This document shows positions 1-7,931 of a DNA stretch of 37,676 nt, one piece after another. The notes under the pieces are model-generated. The model worked only from the letters and a program-made list of their open reading frames with translations, did no database searches and had not been told where the DNA came from. Made by a program: the position numbers and the translations under genes. Source of the stretch: Anaerolineae bacterium (GTDB lineage Bacteria; Chloroflexota; Anaerolineae; B4-G1; SLSP01); NCBI GenBank assembly GCA_026991395.1, contig JALXBP010000135.1, forward strand, positions 1 to 37,676. Direction: 5' to 3'. Position 1 is the first letter of the stretch, and each line of letters begins with the position of its first letter.

Positions 1-1
1 C

Positions 2-1375
2 CGCCCGCCCGTCTTCGCCTTCGTCGTCCGCGACGGCTACCGCCCCCCGGCCTGGGCCTCGGAAGCGGTGCTCTACCACATCTTCGTCGATCGCTTCCAT
101 CCGGGGCCGGGGCAGACCTTCCGCCCCTGCGAGCGGCCGCATCAGCGCTGCGGCGGGACACTGCAAGGCATCCTCCATCGCCTGGAAGCGCTGGCCGCGA
201 TGGGGATCGACACCCTTTGGCTTTCCCCCATCTTCCCCAGCCCCACCGCCCACGGCTACGACGCGACCGACTACTTCGACGTGGAGCCGTCGCTGGGCAC
301 GATGGAGGATTTCCACGCCCTCGCCGACGCCTTGCACGCGCGGGGGATGCACCTCATCCTCGACCTGGCCCTCAATCACATCAGCGACCGCCACCCGCTC
401 TTCCTCGAGGCCCGCTCATCGCCGCACAACCGCTATCGCGACTGGTTCGTCTTCGACGAGCGCTACCCGCCCGGCTACCGCGCCTACTACCACCTCCCGA
501 CGATGCCCGAATGGAATATCGACAATCCCCAGGTGCGCCGCTACCTCTGCGACGTCGGGCGCTTCTGGCTGAAGCAGGGAGCCGACGGCTTCCGCCTGGA
601 CTACGCCGACGGGCCGGGAGCGACTTTCTGGCTGGAGTTCGTCGAGGCTGGCCGCGCCGTGAAGCCGGAAGCGTGGTTCTTCGGCGAGATCGTCCAGCCG
701 CCGCCCCGGATCGCGCCCTACCGCGGCGTCCTGGACGGGGCGCTCGATTTCGTGTGGGCGGAGCAGGTGCGGGAGACCCTCGCGCGGGGACGCCGGAGCC
801 TGCCGTCGCTGGTCCGCTTCCTCGAACGCCACCGCGCCGCGCTGCACGACGACTTCCTGCAGCCGGTCTTCCTCGACAATCACGATATGGACCGCTTCCT
901 CTTCGCCGCCGGGGACGACCTGCGGCGCGTCAAGCTGGCCCTCCTGCTCCTCTACGCCTGGCCGCAGCCGCCGATCCTCTTCTACGGCACGGAGGCCGCC
1001 TTGACCCAAGAGGTGAGCGTGGAAGAGGTCGGCCTGCACGCCTCGCGCGTCCTCCTGGGCGACCGCCCGGCGGTGCTCCAGCCGTGGATCCGCCGTCTGA
1101 TTGCGATGCGCCGCGCCCATCCGGCCCTCATCCACGGCGAGGAGCGGACCTCCCACATCGACGAGACGACCTGGCTGGCCGAGCGCCGCGCTCCAACGGG
1201 GGGACGCTACCTGCTGGCTTTCCACGCCGCCGACGGGCCGCGCCGGATGGCCTTGCCCGCGCGGTACCACGGCTGCCGCCCCCTCCTCACCCTCGAAGCG
1301 GCCATCGAGGACGCGACGCTCCACCTGGAAGCGTGGGGCGGCGGTCTCTGGGCCTGTGAACAGCGGGCAAGATAG
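2..1375 (+). CDS. Alpha-amylase family (GH13) glycosidase, 5'-truncated by the window
   Basis: Probable alpha-glucan hydrolase or transferase of the GH13 clan. The ORF track starts at a GTG at 68, but the frame is open to nt 2 and the upstream codons read as a continuous protein (FAFVVRDGYRPPAW, then LYHIFVDRF). The true start therefore lies outside the window, probably after an N-terminal beta-sandwich domain as in neopullulanase/cyclomaltodextrinase enzymes. All four classical GH13 regions are visible (ORF-track numbering): DLALNH (99-104), GFRLDYA with nucleophile Asp178, FFGEI with acid/base Glu207, and FLDNHD (268-273). A C-terminal beta domain follows. The catalytic set is intact, so the enzyme should be active. 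No signal peptide can be judged because the N-terminus is missing. The exact substrate (pullulan, maltodextrin, cyclodextrin, trehalose) cannot be read from the sequence. Confidence 0.9.
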   Translation, partial: RPPVFAFVVRDGYRPPAWASEAVLYHIFVDRFHPGPGQTFRPCERPHQRCGGTLQGILHRLEALAAMGIDTLWLSPIFPSPTAHGYDATDYFDVEPSLGTMEDFHALADALHARGMHLILDLALNHISDRHPLFLEARSSPHNRYRDWFVFDERYPPGYRAYYHLPTMPEWNIDNPQVRRYLCDVGRFWLKQGADGFRLDYADGPGATFWLEFVEAGRAVKPEAWFFGEIVQPPPRIAPYRGVLDGALDFVWAEQVRETLARGRRSLPSLVRFLERHRAALHDDFLQPVFLDNHDMDRFLFAAGDDLRRVKLALLLLYAWPQPPILFYGTEAALTQEVSVEEVGLHASRVLLGDRPAVLQPWIRRLIAMRRAHPALIHGEERTSHIDETTWLAERRAPTGGRYLLAFHAADGPRRMALPARYHGCRPLLTLEAAIEDATLHLEAWGGGLWACEQRAR

Positions 1376-1386
1376 GCGGAAGCGTG

Positions 1387-1392
1387 TATAAT
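1387..1392 (+). promoter_or_regulatory. Candidate -10 element upstream of rnz
   Basis: A perfect TATAAT sits in the 114-nt gap between the glycosidase and ribonuclease Z. No good -35 hexamer is found 16-18 nt upstream (CGGGCA is the best, at 1364). If used, it would give a leader of about 90 nt for rnz. This is weak evidence from a single hexamer. Confidence 0.3.
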
Positions 1393-1489
1393 GGCGGTAT
1401 GAAACGCGCCCATTCTGATCGCACAGCACGCCCCTCCGACGGTCTCGGCGGAATGGACCACCACCTCTCGACGGGGAGGTCTATCGCCG

Positions 1490-2479
1490 ATGCTTGAACT
1501 GGTCTTCCTCGGTACGGCCGCCTCCGCACCGACGGTACGCCGCGGGCTTCCGGCCCAGATGGTTCTCTACCGCGATGAACGTTTCCTGATCGACTGCGGC
1601 GAAGGCACGCAGCGGCAGATTCTGCGCAGCGGCCTCGGCTTCCGCCGCCTCGATCGCGTCCTGCTCACCCACGGCCACCTCGACCACATCCTGGGCCTGG
1701 GCGGGCTGATCTCCACGCTGGCCCGCTGGGAAGCGGTGGAGCGCCTGGAGATCTTCGGCGGACGATGGGCGCTCGACCGCGTCGGCGACCTGCTCTTCCG
1801 CGTCGTGCTGCGCGGCGCACGTCCCCCGGTGCCCATCGCGCTGGTGGACATCCGCGCGGGCACCATCCTGGAAAGCGACACGCTGTCCGTCGAGGCTTTC
1901 CCCGTCGTTCACCGCGGCCCTGGCTGCTTCGGCTACCTCTTCCGCGAAAAGCCGCGCCGTCCCTTCCTGCCGGAGAAGGCGGAAGCGCTCGGCGTCCCTG
2001 CCGGGCCGGAACGCCGCGCCTTGGTGCGCGGGGAAAGCGTGCGCCTGGCCGACGGCCGCCTCATCAGACCGGACGACGTCCTCGGCGAGGAGCGCCCCGG
2101 CCTCTCGCTCGCGCTGACGGGGGACGTGGGACACATCGACGACCTCGTGGCGCGCGTCGCAGGCGTCGATCTCCTCGTCTGCGAGGCGACCTACCTGGAA
2201 CGCGATGCGGAGATGGCGCAGCGCTTCGGGCACCTCACGGCAGCCCAGGCGGCCCGGCTTGCCCGCGAAGCCGGTGTGCGGGCGCTGGTGCTCACCCACA
2301 TCTCGCAGCGCTACCGCGTGCGCGAACTGCTGGAGGAGGCGCAGGCCATCTTCCCGCAGACGACGGTAGCGCGGGATTTCGATCATTACCGCCTGACCCG
2401 TCAGGCGATCGTCGTGCGCCATCACGAAGTCGATGAGGAAGAGGTGCTCCCCGCGCCGTCTCTCCCCGCTCTGGAGTAG
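1490..2479 (+). CDS. rnz: Ribonuclease Z (tRNA 3'-end processing endonuclease)
   Basis: Metallo-beta-lactamase-fold endoribonuclease that removes 3' trailers from tRNA precursors in the cytoplasm. The N-terminus MLELVFLGTAASAPT and the Zn-binding motif HGHLDH (61-66) are typical of tRNase Z. Further metal ligands are expected in TGDVGHID and in the C-terminal LVLTHIS motif. At 329 residues it matches the bacterial short form (about 300-330). The ATG at 1490 is preceded by GGGGAGG about 10 nt upstream. tatD starts 2 nt after the stop, so the two are very likely co-transcribed. A related MBL hydrolase such as an arylsulfatase-like enzyme is possible but less likely given the GTAASAPT start. Confidence 0.88.
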   Translation: MLELVFLGTAASAPTVRRGLPAQMVLYRDERFLIDCGEGTQRQILRSGLGFRRLDRVLLTHGHLDHILGLGGLISTLARWEAVERLEIFGGRWALDRVGDLLFRVVLRGARPPVPIALVDIRAGTILESDTLSVEAFPVVHRGPGCFGYLFREKPRRPFLPEKAEALGVPAGPERRALVRGESVRLADGRLIRPDDVLGEERPGLSLALTGDVGHIDDLVARVAGVDLLVCEATYLERDAEMAQRFGHLTAAQAARLAREAGVRALVLTHISQRYRVRELLEEAQAIFPQTTVARDFDHYRLTRQAIVVRHHEVDEEEVLPAPSLPALE

Positions 2480-2481
2480 CG

Positions 2482-3372
2482 ATGGCCCTTTTCGTAGACA
2501 CGCACATCCATCTGCAACTGCCCGCCTACGCCGACGACCTGTCCGCCGTGCTGGAGCGGGCGGCGGAGGCCGGTGTGCGCGCCTGCATCGTGCCCGGCCT
2601 CGAGGTGGAAAGCAGCCGTGCGGCACTGACCTTGGCCGAACGCTACGCGGACGGCCCCTGTCGGCTCTACGCCGCGGTCGGCATCCACCCGACGGAGGCG
2701 TACCGCCTCGACGCGGCAGCGCTGCGGGAACTGCGGGCGATGGCCGCGCATCCCCGCGTGGTGGCGATCGGGGAGATCGGCCTCGATGACTACTGGCCGC
2801 GCATCCCCGACCGCGGCTGGCGCTGCGCCGAGCCGGAGGAGCAGCGGGAGGCGCTGCGGCGGCAGCTCGATCTGGCGGCGGAGGTGGGTCTGCCCGTCAT
2901 CCTGCACGACCGCGAGGCCCACGAGGCCATCCTCCGCATCCTGGCCGCCTGGGTCGAGGCGGAGCCGCCGAAACGCGGCGTGCTCCACGCCTACGCCGCC
3001 GGTCCCACCCGCCTCGACGAGGTTGTGGCGCTGGGCTTCGCCGTCGGCGTGGGGGGCGTCGTCACGCGGCGCAAGGCCACGGCGGTGCAAGAGGTCGCCC
3101 GCAGCGTGGCAGCGGATCGGCTCCTGCTGGAGACGGACGGCCCCTACCTGACGCCGGTGCCCTACCGCGGTCGGCGCAATGAACCGGCCTACCTGCCGCT
3201 GATCGCCGAGACGATAGCCCGCCTGCGCGGGGTTACGGCGGAGGCCGTGGGCACAATGACGACGGCGAACGCCGTGCGGCTCTTCGCCCTGGAGGGGTGC
3301 TGCGACGGGGTCAAGCGCGAGAGGGAGGGTTCGAAGGTCGAAGATGAGTCAGAACGGCTTGCGTTATCGTGA
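2482..3372 (+). CDS. TatD-family metal-dependent hydrolase (putative deoxyribonuclease)
   Basis: TIM-barrel amidohydrolase-like protein of the TatD/YcfH family, usually a cytoplasmic 3'-5' DNase or phosphoesterase. The family's metal ligands are visible: DTHIH near the N-terminus, GIHPTEA, GEIGLDDY (Glu), ILHDREA (His), a VLHAYAAG segment and LETDGPYLTP (catalytic Asp). Length of 296 residues is slightly above the usual 255-265, because the C-terminus runs on after the final helix with a charged tail (KREREGSKVEDESE) that overlaps the next gene by 29 nt. It starts 2 nt after rnz, with GGAG in the end of rnz as a plausible ribosome binding site. Family assignment is secure; the physiological substrate is unknown. 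Confidence 0.88.
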   Translation: MALFVDTHIHLQLPAYADDLSAVLERAAEAGVRACIVPGLEVESSRAALTLAERYADGPCRLYAAVGIHPTEAYRLDAAALRELRAMAAHPRVVAIGEIGLDDYWPRIPDRGWRCAEPEEQREALRRQLDLAAEVGLPVILHDREAHEAILRILAAWVEAEPPKRGVLHAYAAGPTRLDEVVALGFAVGVGGVVTRRKATAVQEVARSVAADRLLLETDGPYLTPVPYRGRRNEPAYLPLIAETIARLRGVTAEAVGTMTTANAVRLFALEGCCDGVKREREGSKVEDESERLALS

Positions 3373-4342
3373 CCTGCTCGCCGAAGAACTGGCCGAGGTG
3401 GATCACCTGCTGCTGGGGGTCCACCGCCTGCAGGAGGGGGTCTCCCCCCTCATCCGCGAGGCGCTCGGCAGACTGGTGATGAGCGGAGGGAAGCGCCTGC
3501 GTCCGGCGCTGGCCCTCCTTTCGACGTACCTCTACGGTGAGGCGCTGCCGCCGCAGGCCTATCCGGTCGCCGCCTCGCTGGAGATGCTGCACACGGCGAC
3601 GCTGATCCACGACGATCTCCTCGATCACGCCGAGGTGCGCCGCGGCCATCGCACGCTCAACACGCGGTGGACGATGGGGGCGACGGTATTGGGCGGGGAC
3701 CTGGCCTTTTCGTGGGCCGCCAATCTGGTTGCCCAGGGCGACAACACGATGCTGGTGCGCCGCTTCGCCGAAACGTTGGGCACCATCTGCAACGGGGAGT
3801 TGAACCAGCTCTTCCACGGGCGGGGCAAGGTGCCCACGGTGGACGCTTACTACGCGCGTATCTTCGCCAAGACAGGGTCGCTTTTCCAACTGGCGATGGA
3901 GGTCGGCCCGTGGCTCCGCCGCCGCCCGCGGGAGGAGATACAGCGCCTGGGCGACTTCGGACGTTCGCTGGGGATCGCCTTTCAGATCGCCGACGATGTG
4001 CTCGATTTCATGGGCGACGAGGCCACCTTGGGCAAGCCGGTCGGCGGCGACTTGCGGCAGGGCCTGGTCACACTCCCCGTGCTCTACTACCTGGAAAGCC
4101 ATCCGCACGAGGCACACCTGCGGCACATCCTCGCGCAGGTAAAGGAGGGGCGCGCGCCGGACGAGGAGACGGTGCAAGCCCTCGTGCTCGACCTGCGGCA
4201 CTCCGACGCCGCCGAGCGGGCCATGGCGACGGCGGAGCAGCACATCGAAAAGGCGCTGGCGCAACTGGCGGCCTATCCCCCCTCGCCCTACCGCGCAGCC
4301 CTGGAGGAGATTGCCCGCTTCGCCGTGCGGCGGCGCTACTGA
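3344..4342 (+). CDS. Polyprenyl diphosphate synthase (long-chain trans-isoprenyl type)
   Basis: Condenses isopentenyl diphosphate onto allylic diphosphates, most likely to make the side chain of a quinone. Motifs seen: GGKRLRP (48-54), the first Asp-rich motif DDLLD (90-94), GKPVGGDLRQGLVTLP, and the second Asp-rich motif DDVLD (217-221). The residue five positions before the first motif is Ala85. A small residue there is associated in this family with long products (hexa- to decaprenyl), so menaquinone side-chain synthesis is inferred. Length 332 is normal. The start overlaps the 3' end of tatD by 29 nt, implying translational coupling. The next gene, a glycosyltransferase, begins 7 nt after its stop. 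Confidence 0.92.
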   Translation: MSQNGLRYRDLLAEELAEVDHLLLGVHRLQEGVSPLIREALGRLVMSGGKRLRPALALLSTYLYGEALPPQAYPVAASLEMLHTATLIHDDLLDHAEVRRGHRTLNTRWTMGATVLGGDLAFSWAANLVAQGDNTMLVRRFAETLGTICNGELNQLFHGRGKVPTVDAYYARIFAKTGSLFQLAMEVGPWLRRRPREEIQRLGDFGRSLGIAFQIADDVLDFMGDEATLGKPVGGDLRQGLVTLPVLYYLESHPHEAHLRHILAQVKEGRAPDEETVQALVLDLRHSDAAERAMATAEQHIEKALAQLAAYPPSPYRAALEEIARFAVRRRY

Positions 4343-4349
4343 GCGAGAG

Positions 4350-5309
4350 ATGGAGCCGCGCCTCTCGGTCGTCATCGTCTCCTGGAACGTGCGGGCGCTC
4401 CTGCAGCGGGCGATCGATTCGCTCTACGCCTCTTGGGAAGGGAGCGGCGCACAGCGCGACTCGCTCGAGGTCATCGTGGTGGACAACGGCTCGCACGACG
4501 GAACGGTCGCGATGGTGCGGGAGCGCTTCCCGCAGGTGCGCCTCGTCGCCAACAGGGAAAACCGCGGCTTCACCGGCGGGAACAATCAGGGCATTCGCCT
4601 GGCACGAGCGCCGTACCTCTTCCTCCTCAATCCCGACACGGCGATCATCGACGATGCCCCCGCAAGGCTCCTCGGCTACCTGGAGGCCCACCCACGGGTC
4701 GGCGTCGTCGGCCCCATGCTCCTCAACGCCGACGGCTCCATCCAGTCCTCCCGGCGGCGGTTCCCCACCCTCCCCGTCCTCTTCCTGGAAAGCACCTGGC
4801 TGCAGGGCCTGGCACGTCCCTGGCTGCGCCGCTACTACGTCGAGGATCGCCCGCCCGACGTCGTGCAGGAGGTGGACTGGGTTACGGGCGCGGCGATGAT
4901 GGTGCGGCGGGCGGCGCTCGATGAGGCAGGGCTTTTCGACGAGGGCTTCTTTATGTACTCGGAGGAGTTGGACCTCTGCCGACGCATTCGGGCCGCGGGC
5001 TGGACGATCGTCTACCTGCCGACGGCCCGCATCTACCACTACGTGGGCAAGAGCAGTGAACAGGTGGTCGCCGCGCGGCACATCCATTTCCAGACGAGCA
5101 AGGTGCGCTACGCCCGCAAGTACCACGGCGCAGCGGTCGCCGAGCTGCTGCGGCTCTGGCTGCTGGGACAGTACCTCTGGCAGATGGGGCTCGAGGGCAC
5201 GAAGCTGCTCCTGGGGCACCGCCCGGCCTTGCGTCGGGAACGGCTGCGGGCCTATCGGCAGGTCCTGGCCAGCGGCCTGCGCGGAGGTCGGCGTCCCCGC
5301 CCTCAGTAG
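4350..5309 (+). CDS. Glycosyltransferase family 2 (rhamnosyltransferase-like)
   Basis: Inverting GT-A fold glycosyltransferase, probably acting in cell-surface polysaccharide synthesis at the inner face of the membrane. Seen: SVVIVSWNV at the N-terminus, VVDNGSHDGT, NRGFTGGNNQGI, the nucleotide-sugar site LNPDTA (the DXD equivalent), the TGAAMMVRR acceptor-loop motif, and the GLFDEGFFMYSEELDLCRR motif with its catalytic acidic residues. This combination is typical of the WbbL/RfbF-type rhamnosyltransferase group. The ORF track begins at a TTG at 4311 inside the preceding gene. The ATG at 4350, 7 nt after the polyprenyl synthase stop, fits the domain start better. Its 3' end overlaps the convergent gene at 5303 by 7 nt. 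Confidence 0.88.
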   Translation: MEPRLSVVIVSWNVRALLQRAIDSLYASWEGSGAQRDSLEVIVVDNGSHDGTVAMVRERFPQVRLVANRENRGFTGGNNQGIRLARAPYLFLLNPDTAIIDDAPARLLGYLEAHPRVGVVGPMLLNADGSIQSSRRRFPTLPVLFLESTWLQGLARPWLRRYYVEDRPPDVVQEVDWVTGAAMMVRRAALDEAGLFDEGFFMYSEELDLCRRIRAAGWTIVYLPTARIYHYVGKSSEQVVAARHIHFQTSKVRYARKYHGAAVAELLRLWLLGQYLWQMGLEGTKLLLGHRPALRRERLRAYRQVLASGLRGGRRPRPQ

Positions 5310-6031
5310 AGGAAGGGGATGAACATCCTGACCCGCTTCCTGTAAGCCTCCCATTGCGCCCCGTAGTGCTCTGCGGCCCAGCGCTCGTTCTTCGGGATGG
5401 CGTCGAAGCGATACTGCAGGAAGTTCACGAGCGGTGCTATCCAGCCCCACAGGCTGCCGCCGATGAGCGCGAAGGCGATGTAGATGAGGAAATCGCCGAA
5501 ATAGTTCGGATGACGGCACAGCCCCCAGAAGCCCGTTGTGAGGAGTTTGCCCTTCGTACCGGGGCGGCCCTTGAAGCGCTGCTTCTGGTAGTCACTACCG
5601 AAGTGGATCACGGTGCCCACGATGTAGACGAGTACCGCCAGGCCATCCATCAGGCTCAGCGGTGCAGTCCTTCGAGCGCCGAAGTAGAAGGGGAGACAAT
5701 AGGCCCATCCCACCGCGTTCGTGAGCAGAACGGCCATCAGCAGCTTTTGCGCGGGAGGCAGACGGGTGTCGATCTTCCCAATGGCGGTCTGTCGGCTCTT
5801 GAAGAGCAGGAGCCAATTCATATGCGCGGCGTAGAGCAGGACCATCGCCAGCATAATGAGGTGCCGCGCTCGCACGGGTGGTGCGGTAAAGATGTACAGC
5901 GCAGCGACGACCACCATCGTGTTGAAGCCAACCGCAAAGGCGATGTGCGTGCGTCGGGTGATGAGGATACCGAGCACGCCCACGAGGGCCATAGCTTCGA
6001 TGACGAGCGCGGCCAACGCCCACACGTGCAT
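5303..6031 (-). CDS. Isoprenylcysteine-methyltransferase/DUF1295-like integral membrane protein
   Basis: Polytopic membrane protein of about 242 residues with roughly six hydrophobic segments (for example MHVWALAALVIEAMALVGV and LIMLAMVLLYAAHMNWLLL). The C-terminal segment LCRHPNYFGDFLIYIAFAL is the cofactor-binding signature shared by isoprenylcysteine carboxyl methyltransferases, DUF1295 proteins and the steroid 5-alpha-reductase C-terminal domain. A methyltransferase or reductase acting on a lipid is inferred; the substrate cannot be deduced. The long ORF reaches back to 6262, but the ATG at 6031 has a strong AAAGGAGG ribosome binding site just upstream and starts directly with a membrane helix, so it is chosen. 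It lies 23 nt after the beta-flower gene and is probably co-transcribed with it and glnA. Confidence 0.75.
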   Translation of the reverse strand: MHVWALAALVIEAMALVGVLGILITRRTHIAFAVGFNTMVVVAALYIFTAPPVRARHLIMLAMVLLYAAHMNWLLLFKSRQTAIGKIDTRLPPAQKLLMAVLLTNAVGWAYCLPFYFGARRTAPLSLMDGLAVLVYIVGTVIHFGSDYQKQRFKGRPGTKGKLLTTGFWGLCRHPNYFGDFLIYIAFALIGGSLWGWIAPLVNFLQYRFDAIPKNERWAAEHYGAQWEAYRKRVRMFIPFLY

Positions 6032-6054
6032 AGTACCTCCTTTCCATTCCGCTC

Positions 6055-6417
6055 CTACGAACGGAAGAAAGCCTCCCCCGAAAGCTCCGACCAGGTCAGG
6101 TGCTTGATGGGCTTGACGGGCGCAATCTGCCGAATGCCGCGGATGGGAAGCTGTCTCTTCGCCAGCTTGATGGGCCGGATATGCTCGATGGGCTTGATGG
6201 GACCATCGCCGGAGGCCACCTCGGTGAAGAAGACGCAGTAGCCTGCGTGATCTCGCACCCACCCATCCTCGAACCAGCCCAAGTGTGCGCCGGAGTACGC
6301 ATAGACGGCATCGCCTTCGAGGTAAGCGACCGGCTCACCATCGAAGAGGTACACATCGACGCCGTCCTCCGTGTAGGCGACGGCCGTGCCCGTTCGATCA
6401 TAGAAGGTCAGCGCCAT
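6055..6417 (-). CDS. 4-fold beta flower domain protein
   Basis: Small protein of about 120 residues built from short repeated strands: FYDRTGTAVAYTEDGVDVY, LFDGEPVAYLEGDAVYAY, and HLGWFEDGWVRDHAGYCVFF. This pattern matches the '4-fold beta flower' family as I remember it, which has no firmly established function. The C-terminal third is a string of KPI/RPI/PVKP units (PIKPIEHIRPIKL, then APVKPIKHL), which is also usual for the family, and ends in LTWSELSG. The ATG at 6417 is chosen over the upstream one at 6441 because GGGGGAGGGG precedes it. It sits 20 nt downstream of glutamine synthetase and 23 nt upstream of a membrane protein gene, so co-expression is likely. No signal peptide or membrane segment is visible. 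Confidence 0.7.
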   Translation of the reverse strand: MALTFYDRTGTAVAYTEDGVDVYLFDGEPVAYLEGDAVYAYSGAHLGWFEDGWVRDHAGYCVFFTEVASGDGPIKPIEHIRPIKLAKRQLPIRGIRQIAPVKPIKHLTWSELSGEAFFRS

Positions 6418-6437
6418 AGCCCCCTCCCCCTCTCGGC

Positions 6438-7862
6438 TCACAGATCGTAGTACAGTTCGATCTCGTAGGGATGCGGGCGGTTGCGGACGGCGCGCTCCTC
6501 GCGGCGCTTGTGCTCGATCCAGCGGTTGATCAGTTCCCGGCTGAAGACCTCGCCGACGAGGAGAAAGTCGTGGTCGGCCTCCAGCGCCTGCAGCGCCTCC
6601 TCCAGTGAGGTCGGCAGCGCCTTGATCTGCGCCTGCTTCTCCGCAGGCCAGGCGAAGATGTCCTCGTCAACGGGGCCGAAGCCAAGCTCGGTGGGGTCGA
6701 GCTTGCGGCGGATGCCGTCCAGTCCGGCGAGGAGTTGGGCGGCGATGGCGAGGTAGGGATTGCCGGTCGCGTCGGGCGGGCGGAACTCGATGCGGGCGGA
6801 GTGGGGGCGGTTGGCATACTTGGGGATGCGGATGGCGGCGCTGCGGTTGCCCAGGGAGTAGATGGCGCTGACGGGCGCTTCGTAGCCGGGGACGAGGCGG
6901 CGGTAGGCGTTGGTGCTCGGATTGGTGAAGGCCATCACCGCGCCGCCGTGGTGGAGCAGCCCGCCGATGTACCATCGCCCCACCTCGCTCAGCGTGCCGT
7001 AGCCCTGGGCATCGTAGAAGAGGTTGCTTTCGCCGCGCCAGAGATGCTGGTGGAAGTGCATCCCCGACCCCGCCTCCCCGTAGAGCGGCTTGGGCATGAA
7101 GGTGGCCGTCAGCCCCAGTTCGATCGCCGTCATCCGCGTGATGTACTTGACGATCTGCACCGCGTCGGCGGCGCGGAGGAGGGGCAGCATCGGCGTCTCG
7201 ATCTCGCACTGCCCCGGCCCGCCGACCTCGTGGTGATGGTACTTGACGGGGATGCCCGCCGCCTCCAGATGGGCGACGATGCGGTTGCGGGCATTGTAGA
7301 GCCGGTCCTGCGGCGGGATGGCGTGATAGCCACCGTGGCGCGGGATGGTGTAGCCGCTGCCAAGCTCGTGGCTGCGCCAGTCCGCCTCCGCCGATTCCAC
7401 GCGGTAGGCGGCGACGTTCATCCTGTTCTCGTAGGAGACGCCGTCGAAGAGGTAGAACTCGAACTCCGGCCCCCAGCGGCTCTCCGTCCCGATCCCGCTC
7501 TGCCGCAGGAAGGCCTCCGCGCGGTAGGCGATGTTGCGCGGGTCGTAGGGGTAGTAGCGGCGCGTATCCGGCTCGCGGGCGGCGGCGATGAAGCTGAGCG
7601 TCGGCTCCTCCCAGAAGGGATCGACGAAGCCGGTCGAGAGGTCGGGCCGCAGCACCATATCGCCTGCGCTGACCGTCTTGAAGCCGACGCTGGAGCCGTC
7701 GAAGGCGACGCCTTCCTCGATCAGGCGGGCGTCCAGGCGGCGGGCGGGGAAGGTTACGTGGTGCCAGCGGCCCCACAGATCGGTGAACTTGTAGTCGATC
7801 ATCACGATGGCGTGGTCGGCAATGAATTGGCGGACTTCTTCCACGTTATTCTCGAACATCAT
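6438..7862 (-). CDS. glnA: Type I glutamine synthetase
   Basis: ATP-dependent condensation of glutamate and ammonia to glutamine, as a cytoplasmic dodecamer. Family signatures seen: FDGSSVGF (the Asp-containing loop), the beta-grasp DYKFTDLWGRWHHVTFP, GPEFEFYLFD (metal-binding Glu), GPGQCEIE, AGSGMHFHQHLW (ATP/metal His), NPSTNAYRRLVPGYEAP (Arg-rich glutamate site) and NRSAAIRIP. Length 474 is normal for class I. The loop that carries the adenylylated tyrosine in GSI-beta (NLYDLP) reads DIFAWP here, with Phe at about 403, so adenylylation control is predicted absent and the protein resembles GSI-alpha. AAAGGAG precedes the ATG pair. It follows the molybdenum hydroxylase gene by 69 nt and precedes the beta-flower gene by 20 nt. 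Confidence 0.95.
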   Translation of the reverse strand: MMFENNVEEVRQFIADHAIVMIDYKFTDLWGRWHHVTFPARRLDARLIEEGVAFDGSSVGFKTVSAGDMVLRPDLSTGFVDPFWEEPTLSFIAAAREPDTRRYYPYDPRNIAYRAEAFLRQSGIGTESRWGPEFEFYLFDGVSYENRMNVAAYRVESAEADWRSHELGSGYTIPRHGGYHAIPPQDRLYNARNRIVAHLEAAGIPVKYHHHEVGGPGQCEIETPMLPLLRAADAVQIVKYITRMTAIELGLTATFMPKPLYGEAGSGMHFHQHLWRGESNLFYDAQGYGTLSEVGRWYIGGLLHHGGAVMAFTNPSTNAYRRLVPGYEAPVSAIYSLGNRSAAIRIPKYANRPHSARIEFRPPDATGNPYLAIAAQLLAGLDGIRRKLDPTELGFGPVDEDIFAWPAEKQAQIKALPTSLEEALQALEADHDFLLVGEVFSRELINRWIEHKRREERAVRNRPHPYEIELYYDL

Positions 7863-7890
7863 TGCTCCTTTCGCGAGGGCATCGTCCGGT

Positions 7891-7924
7891 AAAAGAATGG
7901 GGCGCGACCTTTCGACCGCGCCCC
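7891..7924 (-). terminator. Terminator-like hairpin between the molybdenum hydroxylase gene and glnA
   Basis: On the minus strand the perfect arms GGGGCGCG and CGCGCCCC (8 bp) enclose a 10-nt loop and are followed by ATTCTTTT. It begins 8 nt after the stop of the upstream gene. This has the form of an intrinsic terminator or attenuator, but glnA starts only about 30 nt further on, with no room for an independent promoter, so read-through is likely. Confidence 0.45.
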
Positions 7925-7931
7925 TCTGTGG

